Source: Anaerolineales bacterium (lineage in GTDB: Bacteria > Chloroflexota > Anaerolineae > Anaerolineales > UBA6663). Taken from it: 19,930 nt of DNA. Under the pieces are notes generated by a model. The model was given only the letters and a program-made list of their open reading frames with translations. It was not told the origin of the DNA and ran no database searches. The stretch spans positions 1 through 19,930 of the forward strand of contig JAEURM010000010.1 in the NCBI GenBank assembly GCA_016789245.1. Direction: 5' to 3'. Both the position numbers and the translations under genes were made by a program. This document shows, piece by piece, positions 1 to 7,501 of this stretch; position 1 is the stretch's first letter; the number at the start of each line of letters is the position of its first letter.

Positions 1-1
1 A

Positions 2-415
2 CTGAACGCCGCGCCGCACCTCAGCCCAGCCACTGCCGCGTTGGTAGAGAATCAGTTGTGGCCCGCCGTTGAGCAAGATGATTTTGCCGCCTTCTCCCGC
101 GCACTGGCCGATTTGCACGCCCTCAACACCGCCGCTTTACAGGCCGCTGGCACGCCGCTCACTTCCGCACCCGAGGCGCTGACAGCGCTAGAAGTGATAA
201 AGGCGGAAGGCGTAGTGGCTTACGGCCAGTGCCTCACCGGCTTGGGCGTGTATGCTTTTGTGCAGGGCGCTACGGCCAGCCAAGAATTACGCAAGAAACT
301 GATGGCGCGGCTGGGGTATGAATCCGGAACCATCATGGCCGCCATTACAGATAACGCCGGCTGTGTGGCCCAGCACCTGAACCGGCATTTGCCGCCCGGC
401 TACCAACCCAACTAA
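2..415 (+). CDS. GHMP-kinase-family protein, beta-RFAP synthase-like (C-terminal part)
   Basis: The frame is open from the left edge, so only about the last 137 residues are visible and the real start lies outside the window; an internal TTG at 41 is unlikely to be the start. I see a region starting LVENQLWPAV, a glycine-containing stretch AYGQCLTGLGVYAFV, and an ending GTIMAAITDNAGC. These match in order the C-terminal part of beta-ribofuranosylaminobenzene 5'-phosphate synthase-type GHMP proteins, where the comparable stretches read roughly GQSSxGPTVYG and VxxxxxNxGA. In methanogens and methylotrophs that enzyme starts tetrahydromethanopterin synthesis. The SS of the usual GQSS motif is CL here, so the substrate may differ. 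The catalytic N-terminal GHMP motif is outside the window. Another GHMP kinase is possible; the family assignment is moderate and the exact function is weak. Confidence 0.5.
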   Translation: MNAAPHLSPATAALVENQLWPAVEQDDFAAFSRALADLHALNTAALQAAGTPLTSAPEALTALEVIKAEGVVAYGQCLTGLGVYAFVQGATASQELRKKLMARLGYESGTIMAAITDNAGCVAQHLNRHLPPGYQPN

Positions 416-489
416 TTTTTACTCGGCATGTTGGCCCTGCACTCAGCGAAGCATTGGATACTTTTGGCCGGTAAATTAGGTGAGCGGCC

Positions 490-1398
490 ATGACTGCCCC
501 AGCGCAACGCTCGGCGGCCAACGGTTGGCTAGCGGCCATTGCCTCCGTGGTGTGTTTTAGCATTGCGCCACCCATTGCGCGCACGTTATACGGCTATGGG
601 CTAGACCCCACTACTATGCTCTTTATCCGTTTTTGGCTCACACTATTTTTGTTGGGCGGCACGGTGTGGGCCACCGGCCAAGGCCGAAGCAACTTAGACC
701 GGCGGGGCGCGGTTCTCTCCCTCATTGCGGGTTTAGCCACCGGCGTAAGTATGCTGTGTTATTTCTGGTCTATCACGCTTTTGCCCGCGTCCATTGCCTC
801 CATGATTTTTTCCATTTACCCGCTGGTGGTGCTGGGGCTGTTGGCCTTGCGCGGTGAACGGTTTACGGCGCGGCAAGCTGTGCGGCTGGGCATTGCGTTA
901 GTGGGTTTGTACTTACTGCTTGGCCCTGGCGGCACACTAAATTGGCTGGGCGTTTTGCTCGTCATCATTTCTATTTTTGCCTCGTCACTGCAATCTGTTT
1001 TTGTGCAGTGGTATCTCAAAGGCTACAGTGGCATTTCCGTTACGCTGTGGTTGGTGGCTGGCATTCAAGTAGTGGTGGCCGGCTATTGGCTGGCGCAGGG
1101 CGCGCATTTTCCGGCGCTGGGCTGGCAAGCGTGGCTGGGCATGCTAGTGTTGGCTGTGGTAAGTACATATCTCTCACGCTTACTGTGGTTTGCGGCCATC
1201 CGGAGCGTGGGCGGCGGGCAGGTTTCCATGTTAGTGCCGCTGGAAACGTTGCTCACCGTGCTTTGGTCAACATTGTTTCTCAGTGAAAAACTCTCGGCGT
1301 GGCAGTGGGCGGGCGGCGCACTGATTTTATTTAGCGCCATCCTGGCCATTGAGCGTTGGCATGGCTGGCGGGCAGTTAACTCTCAGCAAAGGGCGTGA
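490..1398 (+). CDS. DMT-superfamily (EamA) permease
   Basis: A 302-residue inner-membrane protein made of two EamA halves (about residues 10-142 and 150-290), each with five hydrophobic helices, as is usual for 10-TM drug/metabolite transporters of about 300 residues. Characteristic pieces are visible: SIAPPIARTL in helix 1, the LLPASIASMIFSIYPLVV stretch in the first half, and VSMLVPLETLLTVLWSTLFLSEKL in the second, the usual position of the EamA P-x-x-x-x-x-ES/SEK signature. The start is ATG at 490, preceded by a good Shine-Dalgarno AGGTGAG at 478-484. The substrate cannot be told from sequence; relatives export amino acids, metabolites or drugs. It lies directly before the catabolic island on the same strand and could move a pathway compound, but a 101-bp gap with repeats separates it from the next gene. 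Confidence 0.85.
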   Translation: MTAPAQRSAANGWLAAIASVVCFSIAPPIARTLYGYGLDPTTMLFIRFWLTLFLLGGTVWATGQGRSNLDRRGAVLSLIAGLATGVSMLCYFWSITLLPASIASMIFSIYPLVVLGLLALRGERFTARQAVRLGIALVGLYLLLGPGGTLNWLGVLLVIISIFASSLQSVFVQWYLKGYSGISVTLWLVAGIQVVVAGYWLAQGAHFPALGWQAWLGMLVLAVVSTYLSRLLWFAAIRSVGGGQVSMLVPLETLLTVLWSTLFLSEKLSAWQWAGGALILFSAILAIERWHGWRAVNSQQRA

Positions 1399-1449
1399 AT
1401 AACCAAGGTATTGGTGAGTAGTTATTGAAGAATAATCATACACAAAGTT

Positions 1450-1490
1450 TCCTTTGCGCACTTGCGTCTTTGCGCTAAAGCGGTTGAAAG
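1450..1490. repeat. TTTGCG-type short repeat units in the gap before the flavin oxidase
   Basis: The 101-bp gap 1399-1499 holds three related units (CTTTGCGCA, CTTGCGT, CTTTGCGCTAAAG) at 1452-1480. A weak dyad (AATAACCAA at 1398-1406 against TTGG plus GTTATT at 1411-1426) begins at the stop codon of the permease gene. Units with the same TTTGCG core occur on the opposite strand in the gap at 5426-5489. Role unknown. Confidence 0.45.
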
Positions 1491-1499
1491 AGAAGCAAC

Positions 1500-2672
1500 A
1501 TGAAAACCCATTACGAATACATTGTGTTGGGCTGTGGGGGCATTGGCAGTGGCGCGGCGTATTGGCTGGCACGCCGCACGGGTGCTGAAGTGCTGGGGCT
1601 GGAGCAGTTTGCGCTCGGCCACCACAACGGCGGCTCACAAGACCATTCACGCATCATCCGGTTAACATACCACCACGCCGATTACACGCGCCTGACGCCG
1701 CACACCTACAGCGCCTGGGCTACGGTAGAAGAAGAATCTGGCGTGCAGGTGGTACACAAAACCGGTAGTGTTGAAATGGCGCTGACGGGCGGCGCGTACC
1801 GAAAAGATATTGAGAACTACGCGGGCGCGATGGATTCGGCCAACATTCCCTATGAGCGGATTGATGCGGATGAAGTGATGAAGCGCTACCCGCAGTTTAG
1901 GCTGAGTGCGCCGGTGGATGCGCTGTGGCAAGCGGATACCGGCTTGGCCGATGCCGCCAAAGGCAACGCGGCGCATGTGGCCACCGCACGTTTGCATGGC
2001 GCAACTTTTCTCCCTAACACCAAAGTTTTAGAACTGCACCCGTTTGCGGGCGGCGTGGAAGTGAAGACGGAGCGCGGCACGTTTACGTGTAAGAAGCTGA
2101 TTATTACAGCCGGCGCTTGGACGGATAGCGTGCTGGCGAGTGTGGGCGCGCAACTGCGCGTAACGGTGACGCAAGAGCAAGTGACGTATTACGCCACGCC
2201 GCACCTCCGAGAATTTGCCATTGGCCGCTTTCCTATCTTTATTTGGCATGACGCTAGCGTGTTCTACGGCTTCCCGGTGTATGGGGAAGTGGCCACCAAA
2301 GCCGCCATTGATGCCTCCGGCCATATGGTAACGGCGGATACCCGTACTTTTGAGCCTAACCCGGAGCGCGAAAAAGAAATGGACGAGTGGCTGGCGCAGT
2401 ACATTCCGCGTTTTCTTGGCCCTAAGCTGTACACCAAAACTTGTTTGTATGATATGCCGCCCGACCGTAATTTTGTAGTTGATGCTCTGCCCAACCACCC
2501 CGAAATTATTGTGTGTTGCGGCGCAGGGCATGCTTACAAATTTGCCAGCTTGCTCGGCAAAATTCTCAGCCAACTGGCCATTGATGGTGCAACGGAATAT
2601 CCCATTGCGCCCTTCACCCTCAACCGCCCAGCCCTTACTGACCCAACGTTTGAACCGGTGTTTCATATTTGA
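1500..2672 (+). CDS. Monomeric sarcosine oxidase/N-methyltryptophan oxidase-family flavoenzyme
   Basis: A 390-residue DAO-fold FAD enzyme, the same length as monomeric sarcosine oxidase (MSOX). The N-terminal dinucleotide-binding loop is GCGGIGSG (residues 11-18), followed by LEQF (34-37) and the family motif GGSQDHSRIIR (44-54). The C-terminal half has TKTCLYDMPPDRNFVVD; its Cys is residue 315, the position that carries the covalent FAD in MSOX. The glycine-rich GAGHAYKFAS follows at 341-350. Lys267 sits where MSOX has its oxygen-activating lysine, judged by context. The expected reaction is oxidative removal of an N-methyl (or other N-alkyl) group from an amino acid, giving formaldehyde and H2O2. 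The start is ATG 1500 with only a weak purine-rich AAAGAGA upstream. The following Zn-dehydrogenase could consume the aldehyde. The family is secure, the substrate is not. Confidence 0.85.
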   Translation: MKTHYEYIVLGCGGIGSGAAYWLARRTGAEVLGLEQFALGHHNGGSQDHSRIIRLTYHHADYTRLTPHTYSAWATVEEESGVQVVHKTGSVEMALTGGAYRKDIENYAGAMDSANIPYERIDADEVMKRYPQFRLSAPVDALWQADTGLADAAKGNAAHVATARLHGATFLPNTKVLELHPFAGGVEVKTERGTFTCKKLIITAGAWTDSVLASVGAQLRVTVTQEQVTYYATPHLREFAIGRFPIFIWHDASVFYGFPVYGEVATKAAIDASGHMVTADTRTFEPNPEREKEMDEWLAQYIPRFLGPKLYTKTCLYDMPPDRNFVVDALPNHPEIIVCCGAGHAYKFASLLGKILSQLAIDGATEYPIAPFTLNRPALTDPTFEPVFHI

Positions 2673-2678
2673 TTTTTA

Positions 2679-2718
2679 TAAACCCTAAAGGTCTACGCGA
2701 AGCCGACCTTAGGATTTA
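2679..2718. repeat. Imperfect palindrome of the AACCCTAAGGGTC type
   Basis: The arms TAAACCCTAAAGGTC (2679-2693) and GACCTTAGGATTTA (2705-2718) pair almost fully around a GC-rich loop, 6 nt after the oxidase stop codon. A closely related, perfect copy lies at 17708-17740. It could act as an intrinsic-terminator-like hairpin, but no T-run follows. Confidence 0.7.
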
Positions 2719-2740
2719 GTGATTATGGATTATTACTTCC

Positions 2741-3832
2741 ATGAAAGCCGCTGTCTGTTACGAATTTGGCAAACCGCTTGTGATTGAAGACCTTCAATTG
2801 GATGCGCCACACGCAGGCGAAGTACGCGTCAAAATCGCCGCCGTGGCCATTTGCCACAGTGATGTGCACCTCATCCGAGGTGATTGGAAGGGCTGGTCTA
2901 AAGATGCGCCAGTGGTGGCCGGACACGAAGCGGCTGGCGTGGTGCAAGCCGTTGGCCTCGGCGTGAGCCATGTGGCCCCCGGTGACCATGTGGTGGTTTC
3001 ACTGGTTCGCTCCTGTGGGCGCTGTTTTCAATGCACGCAAGGCGCACCCTTCATGTGTGAAGCTGCCTTCCCCATCGCCAGCGAATTCCGTTTGCACCGG
3101 CACGATGGCACGCCCATCAACCAAGGCATTAGCACCGGCGCGTTTGCAGAAGAAGTAGTGGTGGAACAATCGCAAGTGGTGAAGATTCCATCTGATGTGC
3201 CACTGGAGAGCGCGTGTTTGTTGGCCTGCGGCGTGATTACGGGCCTCGGCGCGGTGGTGAACACGGCGCGGGTGGTGCCCGGCTCTAGCGTGGTAGTGGT
3301 GGGCACGGGCGGCGTGGGGCTAAACGCCATTCAGGGCGCGCGGCTTTCGGGCGCGCACCCCATTGTTGCCGTAGATGTTTTGGAGAACAAGCTGGAAGCG
3401 GCCAAACAGTTTGGGGCCACGCACAGCCTCAACCCCAAAACACAAGATTTAAACGCCGAAATCCGCGCACTCACGCATGGGCGCGGCGCAGATTACGCCT
3501 TCATCACGGTAGGCAACGCGGGCGCGGTAACGCAGGCGCTCACGTACGTGCGCCGCCACGGAACCATTGTGGCCGTGGGCATGCCCAGCACGGGCGCTAC
3601 CACCCCATTCAACGTGGGTGATTTTGTGTACAGCGGCCAGAAACTGATGGGCAGTAACATGGGCTCCACGCGCACGGCGGTGGATATTCCACAATTAACG
3701 GAGTTGTACCGCAGTGGGCGTTTGCAATTGGATGAGCTGATTACGCGCCGCTATAAATTTGAAGACATCAACGAAGCCATTGAGAGCATGGAGCGCGGCG
3801 AGGCGTTGAGAAATGTGATTGTGTTTTCGTAG
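2741..3832 (+). CDS. Zn-dependent alcohol dehydrogenase, class III-like (MDR family), copy 1
   Basis: A 363-residue medium-chain dehydrogenase. Catalytic zinc ligands are Cys38 (ICHSD), His62 with Glu63 (GHEAAG) and Cys163. The structural zinc loop has all four cysteines (92, 95, 98, 106). The Rossmann loop is GTGGVG (188-193), with Asp212 at the end of the next strand, which favours NAD+ over NADP+. The overall pattern is closest to the class III/NDMA-dependent group, which includes S-(hydroxymethyl)thiol and formaldehyde-handling enzymes, so a role in oxidising formaldehyde or an aldehyde released by the adjacent oxidase is plausible. Start ATG 2741 has no clear Shine-Dalgarno. The stop codon TAG (3830-3832) lies inside a perfect 28-bp palindrome. 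A second, diverged copy is at 5571-6671. The true substrate is unknown. Confidence 0.88.
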   Translation: MKAAVCYEFGKPLVIEDLQLDAPHAGEVRVKIAAVAICHSDVHLIRGDWKGWSKDAPVVAGHEAAGVVQAVGLGVSHVAPGDHVVVSLVRSCGRCFQCTQGAPFMCEAAFPIASEFRLHRHDGTPINQGISTGAFAEEVVVEQSQVVKIPSDVPLESACLLACGVITGLGAVVNTARVVPGSSVVVVGTGGVGLNAIQGARLSGAHPIVAVDVLENKLEAAKQFGATHSLNPKTQDLNAEIRALTHGRGADYAFITVGNAGAVTQALTYVRRHGTIVAVGMPSTGATTPFNVGDFVYSGQKLMGSNMGSTRTAVDIPQLTELYRSGRLQLDELITRRYKFEDINEAIESMERGEALRNVIVFS

Positions 3833-3856
3833 AGACGCGCCGCGGCGCGTCTCTAC
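3829..3856. repeat. Perfect 28-bp palindrome overlapping the stop codon of the first Zn-dehydrogenase
   Basis: The left half GTAGAGACGCGCCG (3829-3842) is the exact reverse complement of the right half (3843-3856). The TAG stop of the upstream gene is contained in the left half, and the mttB1 start codon lies only 10 nt after the right end. A sister element of the same length with the same GTAG/CTAC ends lies at 6677-6704, after the second dehydrogenase. Confidence 0.85.
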
Positions 3857-3866
3857 AAGAAATTAT

Positions 3867-5423
3867 ATGACCACCGATACCGAACGCTCTGAACGCCGCG
3901 CGGCCCGCCAGGCCAATCGGCAAGAACGCCGCCAATCGCCCATTTATCGCATCCCGTTCCGCAACATCCGCAACCTGCTTAAGCCGATGGAGATTTTGGG
4001 CGCCGAAGCGATTGAAAAAATCCATTTGGCCTCCATGCGAATTGTGGAAGAAGTGGGCATAGTGATGATGGACGCCGAAACGCTGGATGTGTGGGAAAAG
4101 GCCGGCGCGCAGGTTGACCACACCTCGCAATTGGTGAAGCTTGACCGGAGCTTGCTGTTGGAATTGGTGAGCCGCGCCCCGGCAGAGTTTACGTGGCGGG
4201 CGCGCAACCCGGCGCATGATGTGGCGATTGGCGGCAATGCGTTGGCGTTTTTGCCGCAGGGCGGCGTGGTGTATGTTTCTGATTTGGATTACGGGCGGCG
4301 GCGCGGCACGCTGAAGGATTACGAGAACTTTTTGAAAATTAACCAGATGGTGGGCGTGGTGCACTTTGCTGGTGAACAATTAATTGCGCCGCATGAAGTA
4401 CCCAGCAATATCCGCCACCTTAAACGGTTGCCGCTGGCGCTGACGTTGACGGATAAAGCGTTGCTGGAGGCCGCGCACGGACGCGTGATAACGGCGGACG
4501 CGTTGCACATTGCGCGGCTGGTGTTTGGTGAAAGCATGGATGGGCCAAACCCGGTGCTGGGCGGCGTGATTAACGCTAGTAGCCCACTGCGCTACGATGA
4601 CCGGATGTTGGGCGGCTTGCTCACATACGCACGCGCCGGGCAAGTGAACGTCATCACGCCATTTATTTTGGCCGGGGCTATGAGCCCCATCACCATTGCC
4701 TCCGCGCTAGCGCAACAAAATGCAGAAGCATTGATGGGCATTGCGCTAACGCAATTAGCGCGGCCCGGCGCACCGGTAGTGTACGGCGGCTTCACCACCA
4801 ATGTAGATATGAAAACGGGTAGCCCGGCCATGGGTACGCCGGAGGGCGCGTGGGCCATGATTGCGGGCGCGCAGTTGGCACGGCGCTACAACCTGCCCTA
4901 CCGTGGCAGTGGCACGCTCAACACCGCCAAAGTGCCGGATGCCGAATCTATGTACGAAACGATGTGGACGACGTGGCCGGCGGTGATGGCCCACACTAAT
5001 CTCATCATGCACTCCGTGGGCTGGCTGGAAGGTGGCCTGACCGTTTCCTACGAAAAAATCATGATGGATGTGGAAAATCTGGCCATGTTCCAGCACTTTT
5101 TGGCCGGGATGGTGATTGATGATGAAACGCTGGCGCTGGAGATGATTAAGGAAGTGGGGCCGGGCGGCCATCATTTTGGCACGCCGCACACGCAGGCCCG
5201 CTTTGCCACCGAATTCTATGAATCGATTTTGGCTGACCGGTTAGGCTATGAAACGTGGGCCGCCGCAGGCGAGTGGGATGCGCCCAAACGCGCCAACGCC
5301 TTGTGGAAAGATGTGCTGGCCAATTATGAGCAACCGCCGTTGGATATTGCCATTCAAGACTCGGTGAGTGATTACGTGGCCCGCCGCGAACGAGAACTAG
5401 AAGGTAAAAGCCTTTACGATTAA
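3867..5423 (+). CDS. MttB-superfamily (trimethylamine methyltransferase-like) protein 1, non-pyrrolysine
   Basis: A 518-residue protein from ATG 3867. The frame stays open back to 3819, but that segment reads through the palindrome and the end of the previous gene, so ATG 3867 is preferred. A basic, charged N-terminus (about residues 1-28) leads into the MttB TIM-barrel region. The hallmark part is about residues 347-400: GSGTLNTAKVPDAES, then GWLEGGLTVSYEK. Characterised non-Pyl members methylate a corrinoid protein from glycine betaine, proline betaine, carnitine or related quaternary amines. No in-frame TAG occurs inside, so pyrrolysine is not used. No corrinoid-binding protein or corrinoid-reducing activase gene is near, so the methyl acceptor, and even methyltransferase activity, is unproven. 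It lies 34 nt after the Zn-dehydrogenase and is probably co-transcribed with it. It is clearly diverged from the second copy at 8684. Confidence 0.85.
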   Translation: MTTDTERSERRAARQANRQERRQSPIYRIPFRNIRNLLKPMEILGAEAIEKIHLASMRIVEEVGIVMMDAETLDVWEKAGAQVDHTSQLVKLDRSLLLELVSRAPAEFTWRARNPAHDVAIGGNALAFLPQGGVVYVSDLDYGRRRGTLKDYENFLKINQMVGVVHFAGEQLIAPHEVPSNIRHLKRLPLALTLTDKALLEAAHGRVITADALHIARLVFGESMDGPNPVLGGVINASSPLRYDDRMLGGLLTYARAGQVNVITPFILAGAMSPITIASALAQQNAEALMGIALTQLARPGAPVVYGGFTTNVDMKTGSPAMGTPEGAWAMIAGAQLARRYNLPYRGSGTLNTAKVPDAESMYETMWTTWPAVMAHTNLIMHSVGWLEGGLTVSYEKIMMDVENLAMFQHFLAGMVIDDETLALEMIKEVGPGGHHFGTPHTQARFATEFYESILADRLGYETWAAAGEWDAPKRANALWKDVLANYEQPPLDIAIQDSVSDYVARRERELEGKSLYD

Positions 5424-5425
5424 GG

Positions 5426-5489
5426 CTCTCGCGCTAAGCACGCAAAGACCGCAAAGTCTTCTTAGCGAGCTTAGCCTTCTTGGCGAGAG
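5426..5489. repeat. Complex dyad with TTTGCG/CTTAGCG units
   Basis: It begins 3 nt after the mttB1 stop codon. The outer arms CTCTCGC (5426-5432) and GCGAGAG (5483-5489), middle arms GCTAAGC (5433-5439) and GCTTAGC (5469-5475), and inner AAGAC/GTCTT (5445-5449/5456-5460) can form a nested hairpin. On the reverse strand it reads as tandem units around CTTTGCGG, CTTTGCGTG and CTTAGCGCG, related to those at 1452-1480. The rest of the gap up to 5570 shows only a Shine-Dalgarno before the next gene. Confidence 0.65.
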
Positions 5490-5570
5490 ATGACCACTTG
5501 ACTGGCACGGGTGATATTTGTCATTTGTGTATTTCCATACAATCCGTGTGCAGATAAAGAAGGATTAACT

Positions 5571-6671
5571 GTGAAAATTAAAGCCGCTGTTTTTTATCAA
5601 CCGGGCCAGCCCTTTAGCATTGAAACGTTAGAGTTAGCGCCGCCGCAAGCCGGCGAGGTGCTGATTAAAGTGGCGGCGGCTGGCGTGTGCCACAGTGATT
5701 GGCACTTGATGACGGGTGCTACCAAACACCGCACGCCGGTGGTGCCCGGCCATGAGGGCGCGGGCGTGGTGGAAGCCGTTGGCCCCGGTGTGACGCGTTA
5801 CCAGCCGGGTGACCATGTAGCGTTAAGTTGGGCACCGGCCTGCGGTGAGTGTTTTTACTGCTTGAATGACCGCCCCAGCCTGTGCGAAACATACGTTGGC
5901 CCCATTTGGGACGGCGTGATGATGGATGGCACGCCGCGCCTGAGCAAAGATGGGCAACCGGTTTACCACTTCAGTGCCCTCGCCTGCTTTGCCGAATACT
6001 GCGTAGTGCCACAAGAATGTTGCGTGCAAATGCCCAAAACTGTGCCGCTGGCCATTGCGGCATTGATAGGCTGTGCGGTGACGACGGGCGTGGGCGCGGT
6101 GCTCAACACGGCCAAAGTAAAACCCGGCTCCAGCGTAGTGGTGTTTGGCGCGGGCGGCGTGGGCCTGAGCACCATCATGGGCGCGAAGTTGGCGGGCGCG
6201 AGCCGCATCATTGCCGTTGACCGGGCGGAGGGCAAACTAGATTTGGCCAAACAATTTGGGGCAACTGATTGTGTGATGGCCGGGCCAGAAGCTAACGCCG
6301 AGATTAAGCGGCTGACGCATGGGCGCGGCGGCGATTATGTGTTTGAAGCGATTGGCATTCCGGCGGTGCAGGAGCAGAGTTTAGAAGTAACGCGCAAAGG
6401 CGGCACGCTGGTGTTGGTGGGCGTTTCTGCGATGGGCAGTGGAACTAACCTGCCCGGTGCCATCATCACGCGGCAAGAGAAAACTGTGACCGGCTCCTAT
6501 TACGGCTCCGCCAACCCGGCGCGAGATTTCCCGCTGTACGCCGATTTTTACGCCAACGGCCAATTAGATTTAGAGCGGCTGATTTCTCGCACCTACCCGT
6601 TAGAGAAAATCAATGAAGCCTACGCCGATATGCTCAGTGGTGAAATTGCGCGTGGTGTGATTGTGTTTTGA
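5571..6671 (+). CDS. Zn-dependent alcohol dehydrogenase, class III-like (MDR family), copy 2
   Basis: A 366-residue medium-chain dehydrogenase. GTG 5571 is chosen as the start because AAGGATT (5560-5566) is a good Shine-Dalgarno and homology to copy 1 begins right there (VKIKAAVFYQ against MKAAVCYEFG); an open extension back to 5511 has no family similarity. Catalytic zinc ligands are Cys40 (VCHSD), His61 with Glu62 (GHEGAG) and Cys168; structural zinc cysteines are 91, 94, 97 and 105; the nucleotide loop is GAGGVG (193-198), followed by an Asp in IIAVDRAEG. It keeps the extra stretch after the structural zinc loop typical of class III and NDMA-dependent dehydrogenases. The likely role is oxidising an alcohol or formaldehyde-type adduct made by the neighbouring oxidases. 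It is a diverged paralogue of the gene at 2741 and is likewise followed by a 28-bp palindrome. Confidence 0.88.
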   Translation: MKIKAAVFYQPGQPFSIETLELAPPQAGEVLIKVAAAGVCHSDWHLMTGATKHRTPVVPGHEGAGVVEAVGPGVTRYQPGDHVALSWAPACGECFYCLNDRPSLCETYVGPIWDGVMMDGTPRLSKDGQPVYHFSALACFAEYCVVPQECCVQMPKTVPLAIAALIGCAVTTGVGAVLNTAKVKPGSSVVVFGAGGVGLSTIMGAKLAGASRIIAVDRAEGKLDLAKQFGATDCVMAGPEANAEIKRLTHGRGGDYVFEAIGIPAVQEQSLEVTRKGGTLVLVGVSAMGSGTNLPGAIITRQEKTVTGSYYGSANPARDFPLYADFYANGQLDLERLISRTYPLEKINEAYADMLSGEIARGVIVF

Positions 6672-6676
6672 TTTCC

Positions 6677-6704
6677 GTAGGGGCGAAGTATGCTTCGCCC
6701 CTAC
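6677..6704. repeat. 28-bp palindrome after the second Zn-dehydrogenase
   Basis: The arms GTAGGGGCGAAG (6677-6688) and CTTCGCCCCTAC (6693-6704) are perfect 12-bp complements around TATG. It starts 5 nt after the stop codon. Length, GTAG/CTAC ends and position behind a dehydrogenase gene match the element at 3829-3856, although the inner sequence differs. The remaining 73 nt to the next gene show no clear signal. Confidence 0.85.
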
Positions 6705-6777
6705 TTGGTTCACAAACACAACCTAATTCCCCAAACCTTGTGCCTCAGCACCGTAGCCCAAAGCGAAGCCAATTTCT

Positions 6778-7251
6778 ATGATGCTCCGAACCAAAATTAC
6801 TGATTTGCTTGACCAGCACAACGTGGCCTATCGCCTTTTGCCGCACACCGAACCGGTGTTCACCGTGGAAGCGGCGGCGGCGCAACGCGGCGTGGTGAAA
6901 GAAGAGATGGTGAAATCCATCTTGCTGAAAGACCGAGCGGGCAAATACGCTATGGCCTGCGTGCCCGGCCCAGCCAAGCTAGACCCACAAGCCGTGCGCG
7001 CCGCCTTGGGTGATGAGTGGAAACGCATGAGCTTCGCCTCTGCGGAAGAAATCACCGCTATAACGGGTTACGTGCAAGGCGCCGTCGCGCCGCTCTGCTT
7101 GCCGGTTGAAGTGCCCGTGGTGGCCGATGAATTTTTTGGCACCTTGCGCCGGTGCAACATTTCTACAGGTGACCCGATGGCCGGCTTAGAGCTAGACGTG
7201 CAAGATTTACTGCGGCTGGCCAGTGCGCGGCTGGCGAAGATTACGATTTAA
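6778..7251 (+). CDS. YbaK/ProX-type aminoacyl-tRNA deacylase (prolyl-tRNA editing family)
   Basis: A 157-residue single-domain protein, the usual size for free-standing YbaK/EbsC/ProX editing proteins. These hydrolyse Cys- or Ala-tRNA mischarged on tRNA-Pro in the cytosol. Visible family features are HTEPVFTVEAAA (22-33), the invariant lysine in MVKSILLKD (Lys46, the same number as the catalytic Lys of Haemophilus YbaK), GYVQGAVAPL standing for the usual G-x-x-G-x-x-P segment, and the late NISTGDPMAGLEL. The start is one of two tandem ATGs (6778/6781) with no strong Shine-Dalgarno. An editing protein inside an amine-catabolic island is unusual; it might protect tRNA-Pro from a proline-like pathway intermediate, which is inference. 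Family certain, tRNA target not. Confidence 0.88.
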   Translation: MMLRTKITDLLDQHNVAYRLLPHTEPVFTVEAAAAQRGVVKEEMVKSILLKDRAGKYAMACVPGPAKLDPQAVRAALGDEWKRMSFASAEEITAITGYVQGAVAPLCLPVEVPVVADEFFGTLRRCNISTGDPMAGLELDVQDLLRLASARLAKITI

Positions 7252-7346
7252 CGCCGCAAACTTCAGAAGTGCGCTCGGCAGAGGTGAACGCGAACGCTAA
7301 GCCGATAAGCTGTATAAGATTAGTTCTTAGCTCATCTTACGCAAAT

Positions 7347-7412
7347 CGTCACTCCCGCGAAAGCGGGAGTCCACCATTTAGGTAATGGATACCCGCTTTC
7401 GCGGGTATGACG
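7347..7412. repeat. 66-bp double hairpin of the CCCGCGAAAGCGGG type
   Basis: The 27-nt arms 7347-7373 and 7386-7412 match at 23 of 27 positions around a 12-nt loop. Each arm itself contains the small palindrome CCCGCGAAAGCGGG (7354-7367 and its complement at 7392-7405). The four mismatches sit symmetrically on both sides of that core. This is the widespread CGTCATTCCCGCGAAAGCGGG-type intergenic repeat seen in many bacterial phyla. It sits in the 250-bp gap 7252-7501; the rest of that gap shows only a small GCGTT/AACGC dyad (7469-7484) and the Shine-Dalgarno of the next gene. Confidence 0.85.
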
Positions 7413-7501
7413 CTCTCAAAAATTACGTTCAGCCGCGCAAGATAAATTCTTAAATCAGCACCCAATCAGCGTTCTAAAAAACGCAAACAGGAACAGATTC
7501 C

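Noticed and set aside
2028..2666. A 212-codon open frame on the minus strand inside the MSOX-like gene
   Set aside because: It is antisense to a well-supported flavoenzyme, is His/Arg-rich as expected for a shadow of a GC-rich gene, and shows no family motif.
3768..4379. A 203-codon minus-strand open frame across the 28-bp palindrome and mttB1
   Set aside because: Overlaps two supported genes and translates the palindrome; composition is typical of an antisense shadow.
5498..5526. A TTGACT box as a promoter -35 element before the second dehydrogenase
   Set aside because: No convincing -10 hexamer lies at 16-18 nt spacing, so I do not call a promoter.
7252..7501. A riboswitch in the longest gap, before the SoxB-like gene
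   Set aside because: The visible structure is the REP-type double hairpin; I see no cobalamin, glycine or other known riboswitch core.
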